From NCBI RefSeq assembly GCF_004000925.1, contig NZ_BIME01000006.1, positions 335,352 through 399,351 of the forward strand: 64,000 nt of DNA, in the 5' to 3' direction. Source of the stretch: Paenibacillus illinoisensis NBRC 15959 (GTDB taxonomy: Bacteria > Bacillota > Bacilli > Paenibacillales > Paenibacillaceae). Positions 36,418 to 46,150 of the stretch are shown here, piece by piece; within the stretch, counting starts at the first letter, position 1, and each line of letters opens with the position of its first letter. Below the pieces are notes generated by a model, which saw nothing but the letters and a program-made list of their open reading frames with translations, was not told where the DNA came from and did no database searches. The position numbers were made by a program, and so were the translations under genes.

Positions 36418-37123
36418 CCCTTACTTTTTCATCACTTTCTATTTTGTATCCAATTCCCCATACGGTTTTGATGATTCGCGGTTCGCGTGGGTTAGATTCT
36501 ATCTTCTCACGGAGCTTTCGGATATGTACCATAACGCTATTTTTTGACTCCATAAAGGGCTCGTTCCAGACCTCTTCGTAGATACGATCCATACTAAGCA
36601 CCGTCCCTCTATTAACTGCCAACATATGAAGGAGTGCGAACTGGCGGGGAGTTAACTTAATTTCCTGCTGATCGACCTTTACCGTATGGGACGCAATATT
36701 AATGGTAACATTTTCGATGTGTATTTCGTTCGCATTAGCCGCAATGGCGTTGAACTGGTTCATCCTTCGAAGCTGTGACTTGATACGTGCGATCAGCTCG
36801 AGTGGGTTGAATGGTTTGGTTACGTAATCGTCAGCGCCGATGCTGAGACCTGATATTTTATCGATATCTTGGCCTTTAGCCGACAGCATGATGATGGGTA
36901 TAGGATTCGTTTCTCGTATTTTCATACATGCTTGCAACCCGTCCATCTCGGGCATCATGAGATCAAGTACAATTAAATCGATTTGTTGCGAATTCAGAAT
37001 CTTCAGTGCCTCCACGCCATTCGACGCTTGCAGGAGCTTGTAGCCTTCGTTATTGAAATAGATACTCATTAATTGGATGATTTCCGCTTCGTCATCCACC
37101 ATCAAAATCGTACTTTCCGCCAT
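36410..37123 (-). CDS. OmpR-family response regulator
   Basis: 237 residues: receiver domain with phospho-acceptor Asp in LIVLDLMMPEMDGL and the conserved Lys in YVTKPFNPLEL, then a winged-helix output domain (KLTPRQFALLHMLAVNRGTVLSMDRIYEEVW, NSVMVHIRKLREKI). Cognate to the overlapping kinase. Divergent from the solute-binding protein gene, with 200 bases between, so it may regulate it. GGAGG upstream of the ATG. Confidence 0.93.
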   Translation of the reverse strand: MAESTILMVDDEAEIIQLMSIYFNNEGYKLLQASNGVEALKILNSQQIDLIVLDLMMPEMDGLQACMKIRETNPIPIIMLSAKGQDIDKISGLSIGADDYVTKPFNPLELIARIKSQLRRMNQFNAIAANANEIHIENVTINIASHTVKVDQQEIKLTPRQFALLHMLAVNRGTVLSMDRIYEEVWNEPFMESKNSVMVHIRKLREKIESNPREPRIIKTVWGIGYKIESDEKVRGE

Positions 37124-37326
37124 AGGTCCTCCTTGATTCTGTATCTACCTTACATTGGAAGGCAGCAAGATAATTATAAGCGATTTTTTTTATGCATTGA
37201 GTAACGTCAGTATTAATTAAGGAAATGATAAGAAGTACGGTAGTTCGATGATAAGCTTTCACCTCTATACTTAGTTCAACACAAGCGAATAATCGTTTGA
37301 ACAAAAATGGAGTGGAGGTTTTATTT

Positions 37327-38697
37327 TTGAAGCACAATTTTTTACAGAAGGCCATGCTTGTTAGTCTTAGTGTTATGTTAATCGGTATTTCAGCAGGCCT
37401 TGGTACAGGTAAACAAGCTTCTGCAAATTCAGACAATGAGGCAGATACGAAACGTACTTTAAAAGTGTTGTACTGGAACGAAGACGACTTCAACCAGACG
37501 TATGGAAATTTGTTTAGTCAGAAGTACCCTAATACAGACATCGAAGTGGTTGCACCTGCAGGTATGGAAGCGATTAAGGATTATAATGGGGCTATCCAAA
37601 AGTACTCACCGGATCTTGTTATGCTGCCCCCATACCATTACAAACAACTGTCTACAGATAAGAAGCTGGTCGATTTAGAACCGTTAATTAAGCGAGATAA
37701 GTATGACACGACAACGATATACCCTGGCTTGCTTGATGAACTGAAAAAACAAGGCGGTGGCCAACTTTACGGGTTAAGCCCAAAAGCAGATTCGTACGCT
37801 CTTCTGTATAATGCTGATTTATTTAAAAAGTACAATGTTAAAGTACCAAGTGATGGAATGACATGGAAAGAGATATTGAATCTTGCTCAAAAATTCCCTA
37901 TTAAAGGGGATAAGAACTCCCGGATCTGGGGCTTAAGCTCCTTTGGATCCAGCAACTTGGTTATGGATATCGCCAGAACAGAAGGGTTAACGTATATGAA
38001 TCCGAATACTCTAAAGGCTAGCGCGAATACCGCTGCGTGGAAAAATGCTTATCATCTGGCGAGCGAGGCAACGAAGTCCGGAGTGCTTGACGAAAGGATC
38101 AGTCTGTCGGGCAAAAGTTACTTGGAAAGCAGCTCGTTTATTATGGGACGATCAGCCATGATCGTAGCACCGATTAGCCAGTTGCAGTCCTTAGAGGCAG
38201 CAAAAAGTGGTGTGAAGAATTATAAACCTTTTAAGCTCGGTATTGCTGCCGGTCCTGCGGCTTCTAAGAATCAAGAGTCAACAGGGAATGTTTCCATTAA
38301 TGAGATATTTGCGATTCCAGCGGGAGCAGCTCATGTCGATGCCGCTTGGGATTTCATTAAATACTTCAATGGAGATGACTATGCTGCCGAATACTATAAA
38401 CCCAAGAGTTCTAATAATAGTATTGGTGCTCCTCTATCTCGCATGATGAAGGAGTACTCCGGTTACAAGTTGGATGCTTTCTATAAATTAAGACCTAATC
38501 TGGATTCAGCGATAACAAGCTATGCTCTCATGGAAAAGTCACCCAATTTTGAATTAAAATTTCGTTCGATTCTATTAAAAGAACTGACACAGGTAGTAAA
38601 CGGGAAGAAATCACTAGCCAAAGCAACTGCTGCTATTCAATCAGGTACTCAAGCTGCTGCTGATAAACTGAAAAAGGCTCAGACGACAAAGAAGTAA
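37327..38697 (+). CDS. Extracellular solute-binding protein without lipobox
   Basis: 456 residues of the sugar-type solute-binding fold (family 1): KRTLKVLYWNEDDFNQ, DLVMLPPYHYKQL, YGLSPKADSYALLYNADLFKKY, IFAIPAGAAHVDAAWDFIKYF. The signal peptide (LQKAMLVSLSVMLIGISAGL) has no cysteine and ends in ASA, so it is probably secreted rather than lipid-anchored, unusual for this family in Firmicutes. No permease genes are adjacent. TTG 37327 has GTGGAGG eight bases upstream; an earlier TTG at 37297 does not. It may act as a sensor partner of the divergent two-component system. Confidence 0.85.
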   Translation: MKHNFLQKAMLVSLSVMLIGISAGLGTGKQASANSDNEADTKRTLKVLYWNEDDFNQTYGNLFSQKYPNTDIEVVAPAGMEAIKDYNGAIQKYSPDLVMLPPYHYKQLSTDKKLVDLEPLIKRDKYDTTTIYPGLLDELKKQGGGQLYGLSPKADSYALLYNADLFKKYNVKVPSDGMTWKEILNLAQKFPIKGDKNSRIWGLSSFGSSNLVMDIARTEGLTYMNPNTLKASANTAAWKNAYHLASEATKSGVLDERISLSGKSYLESSSFIMGRSAMIVAPISQLQSLEAAKSGVKNYKPFKLGIAAGPAASKNQESTGNVSINEIFAIPAGAAHVDAAWDFIKYFNGDDYAAEYYKPKSSNNSIGAPLSRMMKEYSGYKLDAFYKLRPNLDSAITSYALMEKSPNFELKFRSILLKELTQVVNGKKSLAKATAAIQSGTQAAADKLKKAQTTKK

Positions 38698-38705
38698 AAT
38701 AGTAA

Positions 38706-38747
38706 GGCCTGTCTTTCTTATGAAGGGCGGGTCGTATTTTTTTGTGC
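38706..38747 (+). terminator. Terminator of the solute-binding protein gene
   Basis: GGCCTGTC pairs with GGCGGGTC (including G-U pairs) around an 11-base loop, followed after GTA by seven T. Confidence 0.65.
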
Positions 38748-38847
38748 GCAAGGGAACCATTTAACCGGATCTCGCAACCATGCTGCTTAAGAATAGAGTG
38801 GAACACCCCAAATACCTATCTGCCAGTGGCCAGCTCATCTCACAATT

Positions 38848-38897
38848 GAAAAAAGAGCAACTCAAAAGCAGCATCACTTGCTGTCTTTGGAGTTGCT
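38848..38897 (-). terminator. Terminator of the yxdLM-yxeA-like operon
   Basis: On the minus strand AGCAACTC pairs with GAGTTGCTC, with inner AGCA/TGCT pairing, followed by TTTTTTC. Confidence 0.85.
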
Positions 38898-38911
38898 GTT
38901 CAGGCATGTGC

Positions 38912-39268
38912 TCAATGGGAGCGTAACTGGTTCAAAACGTTCCCGGGAATCATTTTCTCCTCTATTAAACTCCACTCTTTGGTATAGGCTCCCTTGGCAA
39001 GCACCTTGACATAGCCTTCCGGTTTCTGTTCTTTGCTTGAGGAGAAAGTGATCTTTTTCTTTTCTCCCTTGCCTGTGTACCCTGTCAGATTATATCTGTA
39101 GCGAATCCATTCATTTTTACCTTCCTTCTTGGCTGGTTCATTGATTACTGCGTATACATATTGTTCCTCGTAGAATGGATTGAACTGATCAAAATCCCGT
39201 TTGAATGTTAAATACAAGGCTGAGCAAACAATCATTGCGGTCAGAATAAAAATAACGGTTTTTTTCAT
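38912..39268 (-). CDS. yxeA: YxeA family secreted/anchored protein
   Basis: 118 residues: N-terminal hydrophobic anchor (VIFILTAMIVCSALYL) and the YxeA/DUF1093 fold (YEEQYVYAVINEPAKK, YRYNLTGYTGKGEKKKITF, LIEEKMIPGNVLNQL). In B. subtilis yxeA sits after yxdLM, as here. The function is unknown; association with the peptide-sensing ABC system is consistent. The start is ATG 39268. Confidence 0.85.
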   Translation of the reverse strand: MKKTVIFILTAMIVCSALYLTFKRDFDQFNPFYEEQYVYAVINEPAKKEGKNEWIRYRYNLTGYTGKGEKKKITFSSSKEQKPEGYVKVLAKGAYTKEWSLIEEKMIPGNVLNQLRSH

Positions 39269-39294
39269 GCTACATTACCTCCCCGTAGTCGTTG

Positions 39295-41226
39295 TTATAA
39301 CATAGCGTTCTGGACGATTTTTTTGTAATACCCAAGCGTGAAGAAAGCGAACAGGAAGTAGATGGAGGCATAAGCTCCCATCGAAATCATCGCAGGGATG
39401 GTATCATCCGAAAGAGTTATGAAGTAACTTGCCTTGACTGCATAGACTGAATGCAGTATCCCAATGAACAGCGGTAGCAAAAACACCAGCATTTGCTTTC
39501 GCAAGATGCCTTTCATGATCATCTTTTCATCAAAACCAAGCTGACGCAAAGTTCTAAAGCTCTGTTTTTCCTGTTCGGCTTCGCTCATCTGTTTAAAGTA
39601 GAGAATACTGCCGGTTGAAGCAAGAAAGGCAAGTCCCAGAAAGGCAGCTATAAAAATTAATAATCCGGATTGCTGGAGCAAACTTGTGTAGCGGGAATAA
39701 AAGTCTGCCGAATAATATTCGTCCGTATTATATTTCTGATAGAGAGAGGAAGCCAGTGCAAGTTCCTTATTGTCCGGGACTAGAAATGTATCTATCTCAA
39801 CCCGTTCAAAGCCGTCCATATTGGACATTCTCCTCTCAATCTCTTCAAGGGTGGCTTCAGATACTAACATTTGTCTTCCTGATATTCCGGCGTTCACGAT
39901 ATTCTCCAGCAATATTTCATTCAAGGGATAACTTTTGGTCTGTGTTTCTGAGCGCAGTTCAATCATAGTTGGATAACGTTTGGTGAGATCAATGTCATCA
40001 TATGCGCTCAGAGCAGAAGCATTATATTCTATTGCCTCGCCATAGTCAGGTACAGAGACATCTCTGCCGGATTTTTGCAACTGTTCTGCCGACAGCCATA
40101 ATAGCATGCCTTCTCTAAACCCGGATTCAGTTAAAGGATCCAAAACAACACCGTTAGTCCTGAACGTATTGATGGTATAGTGGTTGTAGTTAATCCCTTT
40201 GCTCTCCAGCTCGGCTGTAAACGCATCTGAATCCCGCTGGTTATTCTCAATTGCGAAATCATATGGATAATCATTGCGGGTAACTTGCTCAACGGAGTAG
40301 TAGATAGAATACGCCATGGTAACAAGTGTAAGGGTTAAAGCCGACAGCACAGTAATTATTGTAAGCGAGTTGGCATTGGCTTTCATGCGGTGCATTAGCG
40401 GGGCAAGCGACAGACTGTTGTACAAGCCCAGATGTCCTTTTTTACGTTTGCGGAACCAGTAGAGACACAATCTGATCGTCACCCTGAATAAGATATAGGT
40501 TCCTATTATGGTAGATGCCATTACCAGCATTGCATTAAACACTAATTGTTCATCTACCATACGGCCCGATAACTGATACCCGTAGCCAATTAATATAACA
40601 CCAAGTACAGCGATTATAGCCGTAAAAATAGAGGGCCGCTTGCTGATAAGATCAGGCTGCTTATCTGCCTGGAATAGGCCGAGCAGGGTTCTGCGATTGA
40701 TCATTACTATGATCTGAATAGAAGTAATAACGATGACAAGAATAAACACTACGGCTGTTTCTAACGCTGCCAGTACAGAAAAGTCTATCGAAGGCAGACC
40801 GTTCAAGTTGAGCAGATTCATTAAAATCAGGACAAACAAACGGGATACGAGTGCTCCGCAGATGATCCCTGTGATTAGAGCTCCTAAACCTAGCAAGATA
40901 TTCTCAAGGAGCAAATAACGGATAATCCAACCTTTGGAAAGCCCTATGAGCTGATATAATCCAAATTCCCGGCTGCGTCTTCGTAGGAATATGCTGTTAG
41001 AGGAAACAGCGAAGACCCCTATGATTACCATGAGCAGGACCGCTGCAGACTGAAAGGCTGTAGTGAAGTTCACACTTGAATCCAGCATATTCTGTACCTG
41101 CTGATCATACTTGAGGGATGCAAAGATGAAGAACAGGCTCATGCTGAAAATGAGTGCGAAGAAATACAGATAGTAATGCTTCACATTTTGCCGCATACTT
41201 CGGAATGCCAGATCAAATACCGTCAA
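39295..41226 (-). CDS. yxdM: BceB/YxdM-like FtsX-family ABC permease
   Basis: 643 residues. Ten TM segments predicted in the Bce arrangement, with a large extracellular domain of about 200 residues (roughly 310-510) between TM7 and TM8 and FtsX-like blocks ([40 protein letters not shown]). Such permeases sense antimicrobial peptides and signal to the paired kinase. It overlaps the ATPase gene by 14 bases. Confidence 0.9.
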   Translation of the reverse strand: MTVFDLAFRSMRQNVKHYYLYFFALIFSMSLFFIFASLKYDQQVQNMLDSSVNFTTAFQSAAVLLMVIIGVFAVSSNSIFLRRRSREFGLYQLIGLSKGWIIRYLLLENILLGLGALITGIICGALVSRLFVLILMNLLNLNGLPSIDFSVLAALETAVVFILVIVITSIQIIVMINRRTLLGLFQADKQPDLISKRPSIFTAIIAVLGVILIGYGYQLSGRMVDEQLVFNAMLVMASTIIGTYILFRVTIRLCLYWFRKRKKGHLGLYNSLSLAPLMHRMKANANSLTIITVLSALTLTLVTMAYSIYYSVEQVTRNDYPYDFAIENNQRDSDAFTAELESKGINYNHYTINTFRTNGVVLDPLTESGFREGMLLWLSAEQLQKSGRDVSVPDYGEAIEYNASALSAYDDIDLTKRYPTMIELRSETQTKSYPLNEILLENIVNAGISGRQMLVSEATLEEIERRMSNMDGFERVEIDTFLVPDNKELALASSLYQKYNTDEYYSADFYSRYTSLLQQSGLLIFIAAFLGLAFLASTGSILYFKQMSEAEQEKQSFRTLRQLGFDEKMIMKGILRKQMLVFLLPLFIGILHSVYAVKASYFITLSDDTIPAMISMGAYASIYFLFAFFTLGYYKKIVQNAML

Positions 41227-41998
41227 TATTATCGCCCCCTAGTACAGCCTGCACATCAATGATTTCCTTAAAAAACGACTGTCTGGATTTCTCCCCCCGG
41301 TACAGTTCGGAATAAATCTTCCCGTCTTTTAGAAAGACCACGCGGTTACAATAGCTGGACGCCACCGGATCGTGTGTGACCATGATAATGGTGACCTCTC
41401 TGGTTCGGTTCACCTCATCCATTACGGACAACAGCGATGACGCTGACTTGGAATCTAGGGCCCCCGTCGGTTCGTCTGCAAAGATGATAGAAGGCTGATG
41501 GATCAATGCCCGTCCGGCTGCAGTGCGCTGTTTTTGCCCTCCTGATATTTCGAATGGGTATTTCTCCGACAATTCCCGAATGCCCAGTACGTCTGCAATC
41601 GCTGCAAATTCTCTCTCCGCCTGCTTCTTGCTTAGCTTGCTAAATGATACTGGCAGAAGGATATTTTCCTTTACCGTCAACGTATCAAGAAGATTGTAAT
41701 CCTGGAAGATGAAGCCAAGCTTGTTACGGCGGAACGCGGAAAGGGCAGCGTTTGTCATGGCGGATATATCTTCATTATCAATTAAAATTGTACCGTCAGT
41801 CGTTCGATCAATTGTCGCAAGTACATTTAGCAGAGTGGTTTTACCGGAACCAGAGGGACCCATGATACCGACGAACTCTTTACGCAGTACGCGTAAATCA
41901 ATGCCTTTCAAAACATGTTGGGTACTGCCCCTCGAGCCATACGCTTTTTGAACATTGCGGGCGTGCAAGACTGTATCTTGTTCATTTATTTCATTCAT
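41213..41998 (-). CDS. yxdL: BceA/YxdL-like ABC ATPase
   Basis: 261 residues with Walker [11 protein letters not shown]-loop [14 protein letters not shown], signature ISGGQKQR and Walker [17 protein letters not shown], the LolD/BceA type. It energises the FtsX-like permease downstream. It begins a separate transcription unit from the two-component genes, behind a palindromic operator candidate. GGGAGG upstream of the ATG. Confidence 0.93.
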   Translation of the reverse strand: MNEINEQDTVLHARNVQKAYGSRGSTQHVLKGIDLRVLRKEFVGIMGPSGSGKTTLLNVLATIDRTTDGTILIDNEDISAMTNAALSAFRRNKLGFIFQDYNLLDTLTVKENILLPVSFSKLSKKQAEREFAAIADVLGIRELSEKYPFEISGGQKQRTAAGRALIHQPSIIFADEPTGALDSKSASSLLSVMDEVNRTREVTIIMVTHDPVASSYCNRVVFLKDGKIYSELYRGEKSRQSFFKEIIDVQAVLGGDNIDGI

Positions 41999-42087
41999 GA
42001 TGAACCTCCCATATGTGTTTATAGGTTAAGTTTACGTGCAAATATCCCTGGTGTCGCACGCTTTGGGTGACGAGTTGAAGCGGAAGG

Positions 42088-42101
42088 TGACGAATTCGTC
42101 A
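42088..42101. promoter_or_regulatory. Palindrome upstream of yxdL-like gene, candidate response-regulator site
   Basis: TGACGAATTCGTCA is a perfect 14-bp palindrome, with a further TGACGA half site 21 bases to the left (42068). It lies between the kinase terminator and the ATPase gene, where the cognate regulator would be expected to bind. Confidence 0.5.
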
Positions 42102-42106
42102 GGTTA

Positions 42107-42138
42107 ACAAAAAAACAACCAAGTTTACCTTGGCTGTT
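42107..42138 (-). terminator. Terminator of the Yxd-like two-component genes
   Basis: On the minus strand AACAGCCAAG pairs with CTTGGTTGTT (one mismatch) and is followed by T7. It ends the regulator-kinase transcript at the stop codon of the kinase. Confidence 0.85.
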
Positions 42139-43181
42139 CATAACGGGATATGGTCCACTTGTCCTCTTCTAACAGTCTCAAATGCATTAGAATCTGTAAA
42201 AGTCAACCGCATTGTTGTACCTTGCGACTGGCTGGAGTGGACTTGAAGTGTAATTCCTATTTTGGCTGCAACAGTTTGGGCAAGATAGAGGCCGAGTCCA
42301 GTAGCGGCATTATGAATCCTTCCATTCCCGCCGGTAAAACCTTTATCAAATATACGCGGCAAGTCATGCGGCTGAATACCCGGGCCCTCATCAATGATGT
42401 CCAGATAGACATTTTCTTGTTCCGTAACCGCTGTTCTGAACGTGAGTGACGTATCGGAAGGACTATATTTGATGGCATTGGTCAGGATCTGTCTGATGAT
42501 GAAGCGGCACCATTTACGGTCTGTAACAACAGCGGCATCATTGCCTTCCATATTGACTGCCAGATTTTTCTCCATACACCAGGGAGCCAACTCCTGGATT
42601 TCTTCTATGGCGAGACGTTGTACAGACAGCCGTTCAAGGACGTAGTCCGATTCCAGCGCAGGTAGGCGTGTCATGTACAGCTGCCGTTCAACAAGCAGAT
42701 GAATCCGCAGCCACTCTGTTTCAATTTTACTTATATCCGGGTTAGCTTGCGCGTCCATAATTAGCTTCATAGCGGTAAGAGGAGTCTTGATTTCATGAAT
42801 CCAGGAGGCGGTAAAATCATTCTCAATCAGTTGGGCTTCTTTCACTTGAGAAAGCGTTTGTTTGAAATGGGATGAGGCCTCTCTTAATACGTTGTCCGTT
42901 ATCTGATCTAATTCATTATCAGGTTGAGGGAGACTCTCAAACCAGTTAGTTTGCATGTCTTTCTGTAGTTTAGCAACTGCTTCCAGATACCTGGTTTCTT
43001 TCCTGTACCGCCAAATGAAAAATACAACAAACACAATAATATAAAGCGCATTTAAATATATGAAAGAGGTGGGTGTAACACTTACTCCCTGATCGAAAAT
43101 GATAAGCAGATCAGTCACACCAAGCAAGCTGATGAACAGCAGAATCCAGCTTTTTTTTGAACTAACGTAACGTACTAACAT
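42138..43181 (-). CDS. Intramembrane-sensing histidine kinase (BceS/YxdK-like)
   Basis: 347 residues. Two TM segments near the N-terminus (about 12-31 and 40-60) with hardly any extracellular loop, as in BceS kinases that depend on the ABC permease to sense. HisKA motif ASWIHEIKTPLTAMKL, ATPase motifs DIIDEGPGIQ, FDKGFTGGNGR, ATGLGLYLA. It follows the response regulator by 15 bases; the downstream yxdLM-like genes form the transport module. Confidence 0.9.
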   Translation of the reverse strand: MLVRYVSSKKSWILLFISLLGVTDLLIIFDQGVSVTPTSFIYLNALYIIVFVVFFIWRYRKETRYLEAVAKLQKDMQTNWFESLPQPDNELDQITDNVLREASSHFKQTLSQVKEAQLIENDFTASWIHEIKTPLTAMKLIMDAQANPDISKIETEWLRIHLLVERQLYMTRLPALESDYVLERLSVQRLAIEEIQELAPWCMEKNLAVNMEGNDAAVVTDRKWCRFIIRQILTNAIKYSPSDTSLTFRTAVTEQENVYLDIIDEGPGIQPHDLPRIFDKGFTGGNGRIHNAATGLGLYLAQTVAAKIGITLQVHSSQSQGTTMRLTFTDSNAFETVRRGQVDHIPL

Positions 43182-43196
43182 ATCATGTATTTCCTC

Positions 43197-43880
43197 CTAT
43201 AAAGTCACTGCCATATAACCCATCCCTTTCTTTGTCACAATAGCGTCTGAAAGTCCAAGCGGGTCTAACTTCTGTCGCAAACGGGTGATATTGGTTGTAA
43301 GTGTATTATCATTTACAAACTGTTCATCCTCCCATAGCTTACGAATCAGATCATGACGTGAAATGACGGAATTGTTGGACTTCACCAGCGAAATCAGCAA
43401 AAATAATTCGTTTTTGGTCAAATCTGCTTCCGCGGCTGATTTTCGGATAACCCCTCGTTTTAAATCAATTAAGGCACCGTTCCATTCGAGTGTATCCGCC
43501 TGGGTTTCACCGTAAGCATACGTCCGTCGAAGAACCGCTTGAATCTTGGCATATAGTACATTCGTATGAAAGGGTTTCTGGATAAAATCATCCGCACCCA
43601 TATTAAGCGCCATTACCATATCTAACGGGTGATCGCGGGAGGATAAGAAAATGATGGGTACTTCGGATACAGAACGAATTTCCCTACACCAATGAAAACC
43701 GTCAAATTTAGGCAGCGTGATATCCATAATTACCAGATGAGGCTCTTGATCAAGAAACGAACGCATGACCTCATTAAAATCATCCGGTTTCGTAACCCGA
43801 AACGCCCATGCTTCCAGTCCTGTTTGTAGCGCTTCAAATAATGCCGGATCATCTTCAACTATAAATATATTAAATTCCAT
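43197..43880 (-). CDS. OmpR-family response regulator (BceR/YxdJ-like)
   Basis: 227 residues: receiver with DD pair near the N-terminus (FIVEDDPALF), phospho-acceptor in LVIMDITLPKFDG and Lys in FIQKPFHTNVLY, then a winged-helix output (LTKNELFLLISLVKSNNSVISRHDLIRKLW, VNDNTLTTNITRLRQKLD). Start ATG 43880 with AAAGGGAGAA upstream; 13 additional codons upstream lack a ribosome site. Likely activates the downstream ABC genes on exposure to a peptide. Confidence 0.92.
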   Translation of the reverse strand: MEFNIFIVEDDPALFEALQTGLEAWAFRVTKPDDFNEVMRSFLDQEPHLVIMDITLPKFDGFHWCREIRSVSEVPIIFLSSRDHPLDMVMALNMGADDFIQKPFHTNVLYAKIQAVLRRTYAYGETQADTLEWNGALIDLKRGVIRKSAAEADLTKNELFLLISLVKSNNSVISRHDLIRKLWEDEQFVNDNTLTTNITRLRQKLDPLGLSDAIVTKKGMGYMAVTL

Positions 43881-44069
43881 AGAGTGAACGTTCTCCCTTT
43901 TGTAATGTATATAGTTCATACTACTACATTATATGGATGGAGTGGAGTAAGCAGCGTTTGTTGGTGCATGGGGGACATAACTAGCGTTTGCTTTGGTGGA
44001 AGCGAAGAAAAAGGCATTAGCTCGATACAACCAACAAGGGCAACCGGTCAAGAGGATCATTAGTTTTTA
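43881..44069. other. Intergenic region, possible gene relic
   Basis: No intact gene. A stretch of codons without start (VEAKKKALARYNQQGQ, about 43993-44046) looks protein-like and runs into the dispersed repeat fragment at 44070; it could be a relic, but no family was recognised. Confidence 0.3.
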
Positions 44070-44090
44070 TTCAACTAACGGGCAGAATCG
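44070..44090 (+). repeat. Right-end fragment of the dispersed triple-hairpin repeat
   Basis: TTCAACTAACGGGCAGAATC matches the right module of the element seen in full at 55945-56044. Confidence 0.6.
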
Positions 44091-44115
44091 TTTTTGATTC
44101 GACGAGGTTACATTT

Positions 44116-44144
44116 TTGAGTTTGAAAAGTACATATGCTATCAT
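44116..44144 (+). promoter_or_regulatory. Candidate promoter of the acetyltransferase gene
   Basis: TTGAGT (44116-44121), 17-base spacer, TATCAT (44139-44144), 84 bases before the start codon. Confidence 0.45.
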
Positions 44145-44228
44145 TTACATTACTTTTATTGCTAGATTAACAGCGGAGCTCAAGCGCTCAATCATTTACA
44201 CTAATATTTATAAGAGGAGTGGCTTACA

Positions 44229-44765
44229 TTGAGAAGCGTCAACATACATATTAGGGAAATTTCCGTAGATGATGCTGCTGGACTACTCCAGTTGCAGATA
44301 GAAAATCGTGATTTTTTTGAAAGCTACGCACCGACACGCGCCGACGAATTTTATACGATGGAAGGACAGCTTAAGCGTATCCAAAAGCAGGCAGAAGATC
44401 GAAAAAATGACCAAGCATATAATTTTGGAATCTTTACAAACACCGATAATATGTTAGTGGGGACGGTAAGCCTTTTCCACGTGATGCGGGGCCCTCTTCA
44501 AAGTGCATATATCGGATACGACTTAGATCAAAAAAGTAACGGTAGAGGCTACACGACTGAGGCTGTTCGGTTAGTCGTTGACTATGGCTTCAATACATTG
44601 AAATTACATAGACTTGAAGCAGGGGCCATGACGCATAATATCGCTTCAATTCGAGTGCTGGAGAAGGCTGGTTTTCAAAAAGAAGGCATTGCTCGACAGA
44701 ATGTTCATATTAATGGAAAATGGGAGGATCATCAGATTCTCGCGATTCTTAACCCAGACAGTTAG
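44229..44765 (+). CDS. GNAT acetyltransferase (RimJ/RimL type)
   Basis: 178 residues with the GNAT acetyl-CoA loop region GYDLDQKSNGRGYTTEAVRLVV, LHRLEAGAMTHNIASIRVLEKAGFQKEG and the ending NGKWEDHQILAIL, typical of ribosomal-protein-alanine N-acetyltransferase relatives. The real substrate is unknown. TTG start with AGAGGAG nine bases upstream. Followed by a terminator-type repeat. Confidence 0.9.
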   Translation: MRSVNIHIREISVDDAAGLLQLQIENRDFFESYAPTRADEFYTMEGQLKRIQKQAEDRKNDQAYNFGIFTNTDNMLVGTVSLFHVMRGPLQSAYIGYDLDQKSNGRGYTTEAVRLVVDYGFNTLKLHRLEAGAMTHNIASIRVLEKAGFQKEGIARQNVHINGKWEDHQILAILNPDS

Positions 44766-44803
44766 TTCTGTAGAATATGAGTAGTACTGCGTCTAAATCG
44801 AGA

Positions 44804-44850
44804 AGCAGCCGACCATAGTGATCGGCTGCTTTTGTTTTACCAACGGACGG
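44804..44850 (+). repeat. Dispersed triple-hairpin repeat, central hairpin copy
   Basis: AGCAGCCGA...TCGGCTGCTTTTG followed by a degraded right module (ACCAACGGACGG). Acts as terminator for the acetyltransferase gene. Confidence 0.75.
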
Positions 44851-44979
44851 AACAGCCAATATCGCAAATAATAATATACATAAACTGACTCTTCCTATGG
44901 TTCGTTTACGGAGACGTTTTAAGCAGTACTTTCGTTTCGAGTACAAACGTTCCTGCCTTGGCGTTTAGCAATCGATTAG

Positions 44980-46014
44980 TTACTCGAAGTTCTCAATCAC
45001 GATTTTACCTGTCATACGTCCTTCTTCCAGTATGGCATGGGCTTTACGCAAATTGGCTGCATTGATGGGAGAGAGGATCTGGGCAACCGTAGTTCGTAAG
45101 CGTCCTTCATCGATCATACGGGAAACTTCGTTTAACAGGTTGTGCTGTTCAATCATATCCGAAGTCTGGAATAATGGTCTGGTGAACATCAGCTCCCAGG
45201 CAAAAGTGACGCTTTTGTTTTTCAGTAAGGTCAGATCGAGCAGCTCATCCGTCTCCACAATGGAGCAGATTTTCCCTTGGGGAGCAATGGCTTCAGCCAT
45301 ATTGACCCAATGCTTCTCCGTACTGTTCAAGCAGAAAATATAGTCAACATATTCTAAACCTAGTGCTTTGAGCTGAGGGAGAAATGCTTCGTAATGATTG
45401 ATGATGTGGTCGGCTCCCATGCTTTTAGCCCACTCAGCAGATTCCGGACGTGAAGCTGTGCCGATGACAGTCAAACCAGCGTGTTTGGCCAGTTGTGTCG
45501 CAATAGAACCAACACCACCCGCTGCCCCGATGATCAAAATGGTTTTACCTTCGTTGCGCTCGGTGGCAGCAGGCACACCCAAACGATCAAATAATCCTTC
45601 CCAAGCGGTGATGGCGGTTAACGGCAGAGCGGCAGCATGCGCAAATTCCAGTGTTGCTGGTTTAAAACCGACGATTCTCTCATCAACGAGGTGATATTCA
45701 CTATTCCCACCAGGACGGTCAATGCTGCCGGCATAATATACTTCATCGCCGGGTTTAAACAGTGAAGATTCCGGTCCGGCTTGTTCAACGACACCTGCAA
45801 CATCCCAACCGAGAACCTTTGGCGTGTTTTCGGTCCGATTTTTGGGAGCGCGCACTTTAACGTCGACGGGATTAACAGAAATGGCTTTGACTCGGATCAG
45901 CAAGTCTCTCCCTGTAGGTTCAGGTACATCCATCATAACGTCCAGCAAGCTCTCAGGTTGATTAATGGGTAAATACTTCAGCAAGCCGATGGCTTTCATT
46001 TGTCGGTTTGACAT
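44980..46014 (-). CDS. Zinc-type alcohol dehydrogenase / quinone oxidoreductase family protein
   Basis: 344 residues of the medium-chain dehydrogenase fold: N-terminal GroES-like domain (VNPVDVKVRAP, LGWDVAGVVEQAG, FKPGDEVYYAG), Rossmann domain with GAAGGVGSIATQLAKHAGLTVIGTASR. Zinc ligands are not evident, consistent with NADPH quinone reductases. Divergent from an HxlR regulator, an arrangement typical for electrophile or quinone stress response. GGAGG upstream of the ATG. Confidence 0.9.
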   Translation of the reverse strand: MSNRQMKAIGLLKYLPINQPESLLDVMMDVPEPTGRDLLIRVKAISVNPVDVKVRAPKNRTENTPKVLGWDVAGVVEQAGPESSLFKPGDEVYYAGSIDRPGGNSEYHLVDERIVGFKPATLEFAHAAALPLTAITAWEGLFDRLGVPAATERNEGKTILIIGAAGGVGSIATQLAKHAGLTVIGTASRPESAEWAKSMGADHIINHYEAFLPQLKALGLEYVDYIFCLNSTEKHWVNMAEAIAPQGKICSIVETDELLDLTLLKNKSVTFAWELMFTRPLFQTSDMIEQHNLLNEVSRMIDEGRLRTTVAQILSPINAANLRKAHAILEEGRMTGKIVIENFE

Positions 46015-46077
46015 GGTCGTTTCCTCCTTGAATGTACATCACTTATTGCTTTCTGGTTGTAATATAACGTATATTAA

Positions 46078-46092
46078 CTATCGTGAATAGTA
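46078..46092. promoter_or_regulatory. Short palindrome between the quinone reductase and HxlR genes
   Basis: ACTATCGTGAATAGT has 5-bp inverted arms and lies in the divergent promoter region; a candidate HxlR operator, low certainty. Confidence 0.3.
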
Positions 46093-46150
46093 CGCACAAT
46101 AGTGTGATGTAGTATCAATTTGTATACTGTTAATAGAGGAGGATAAATAC

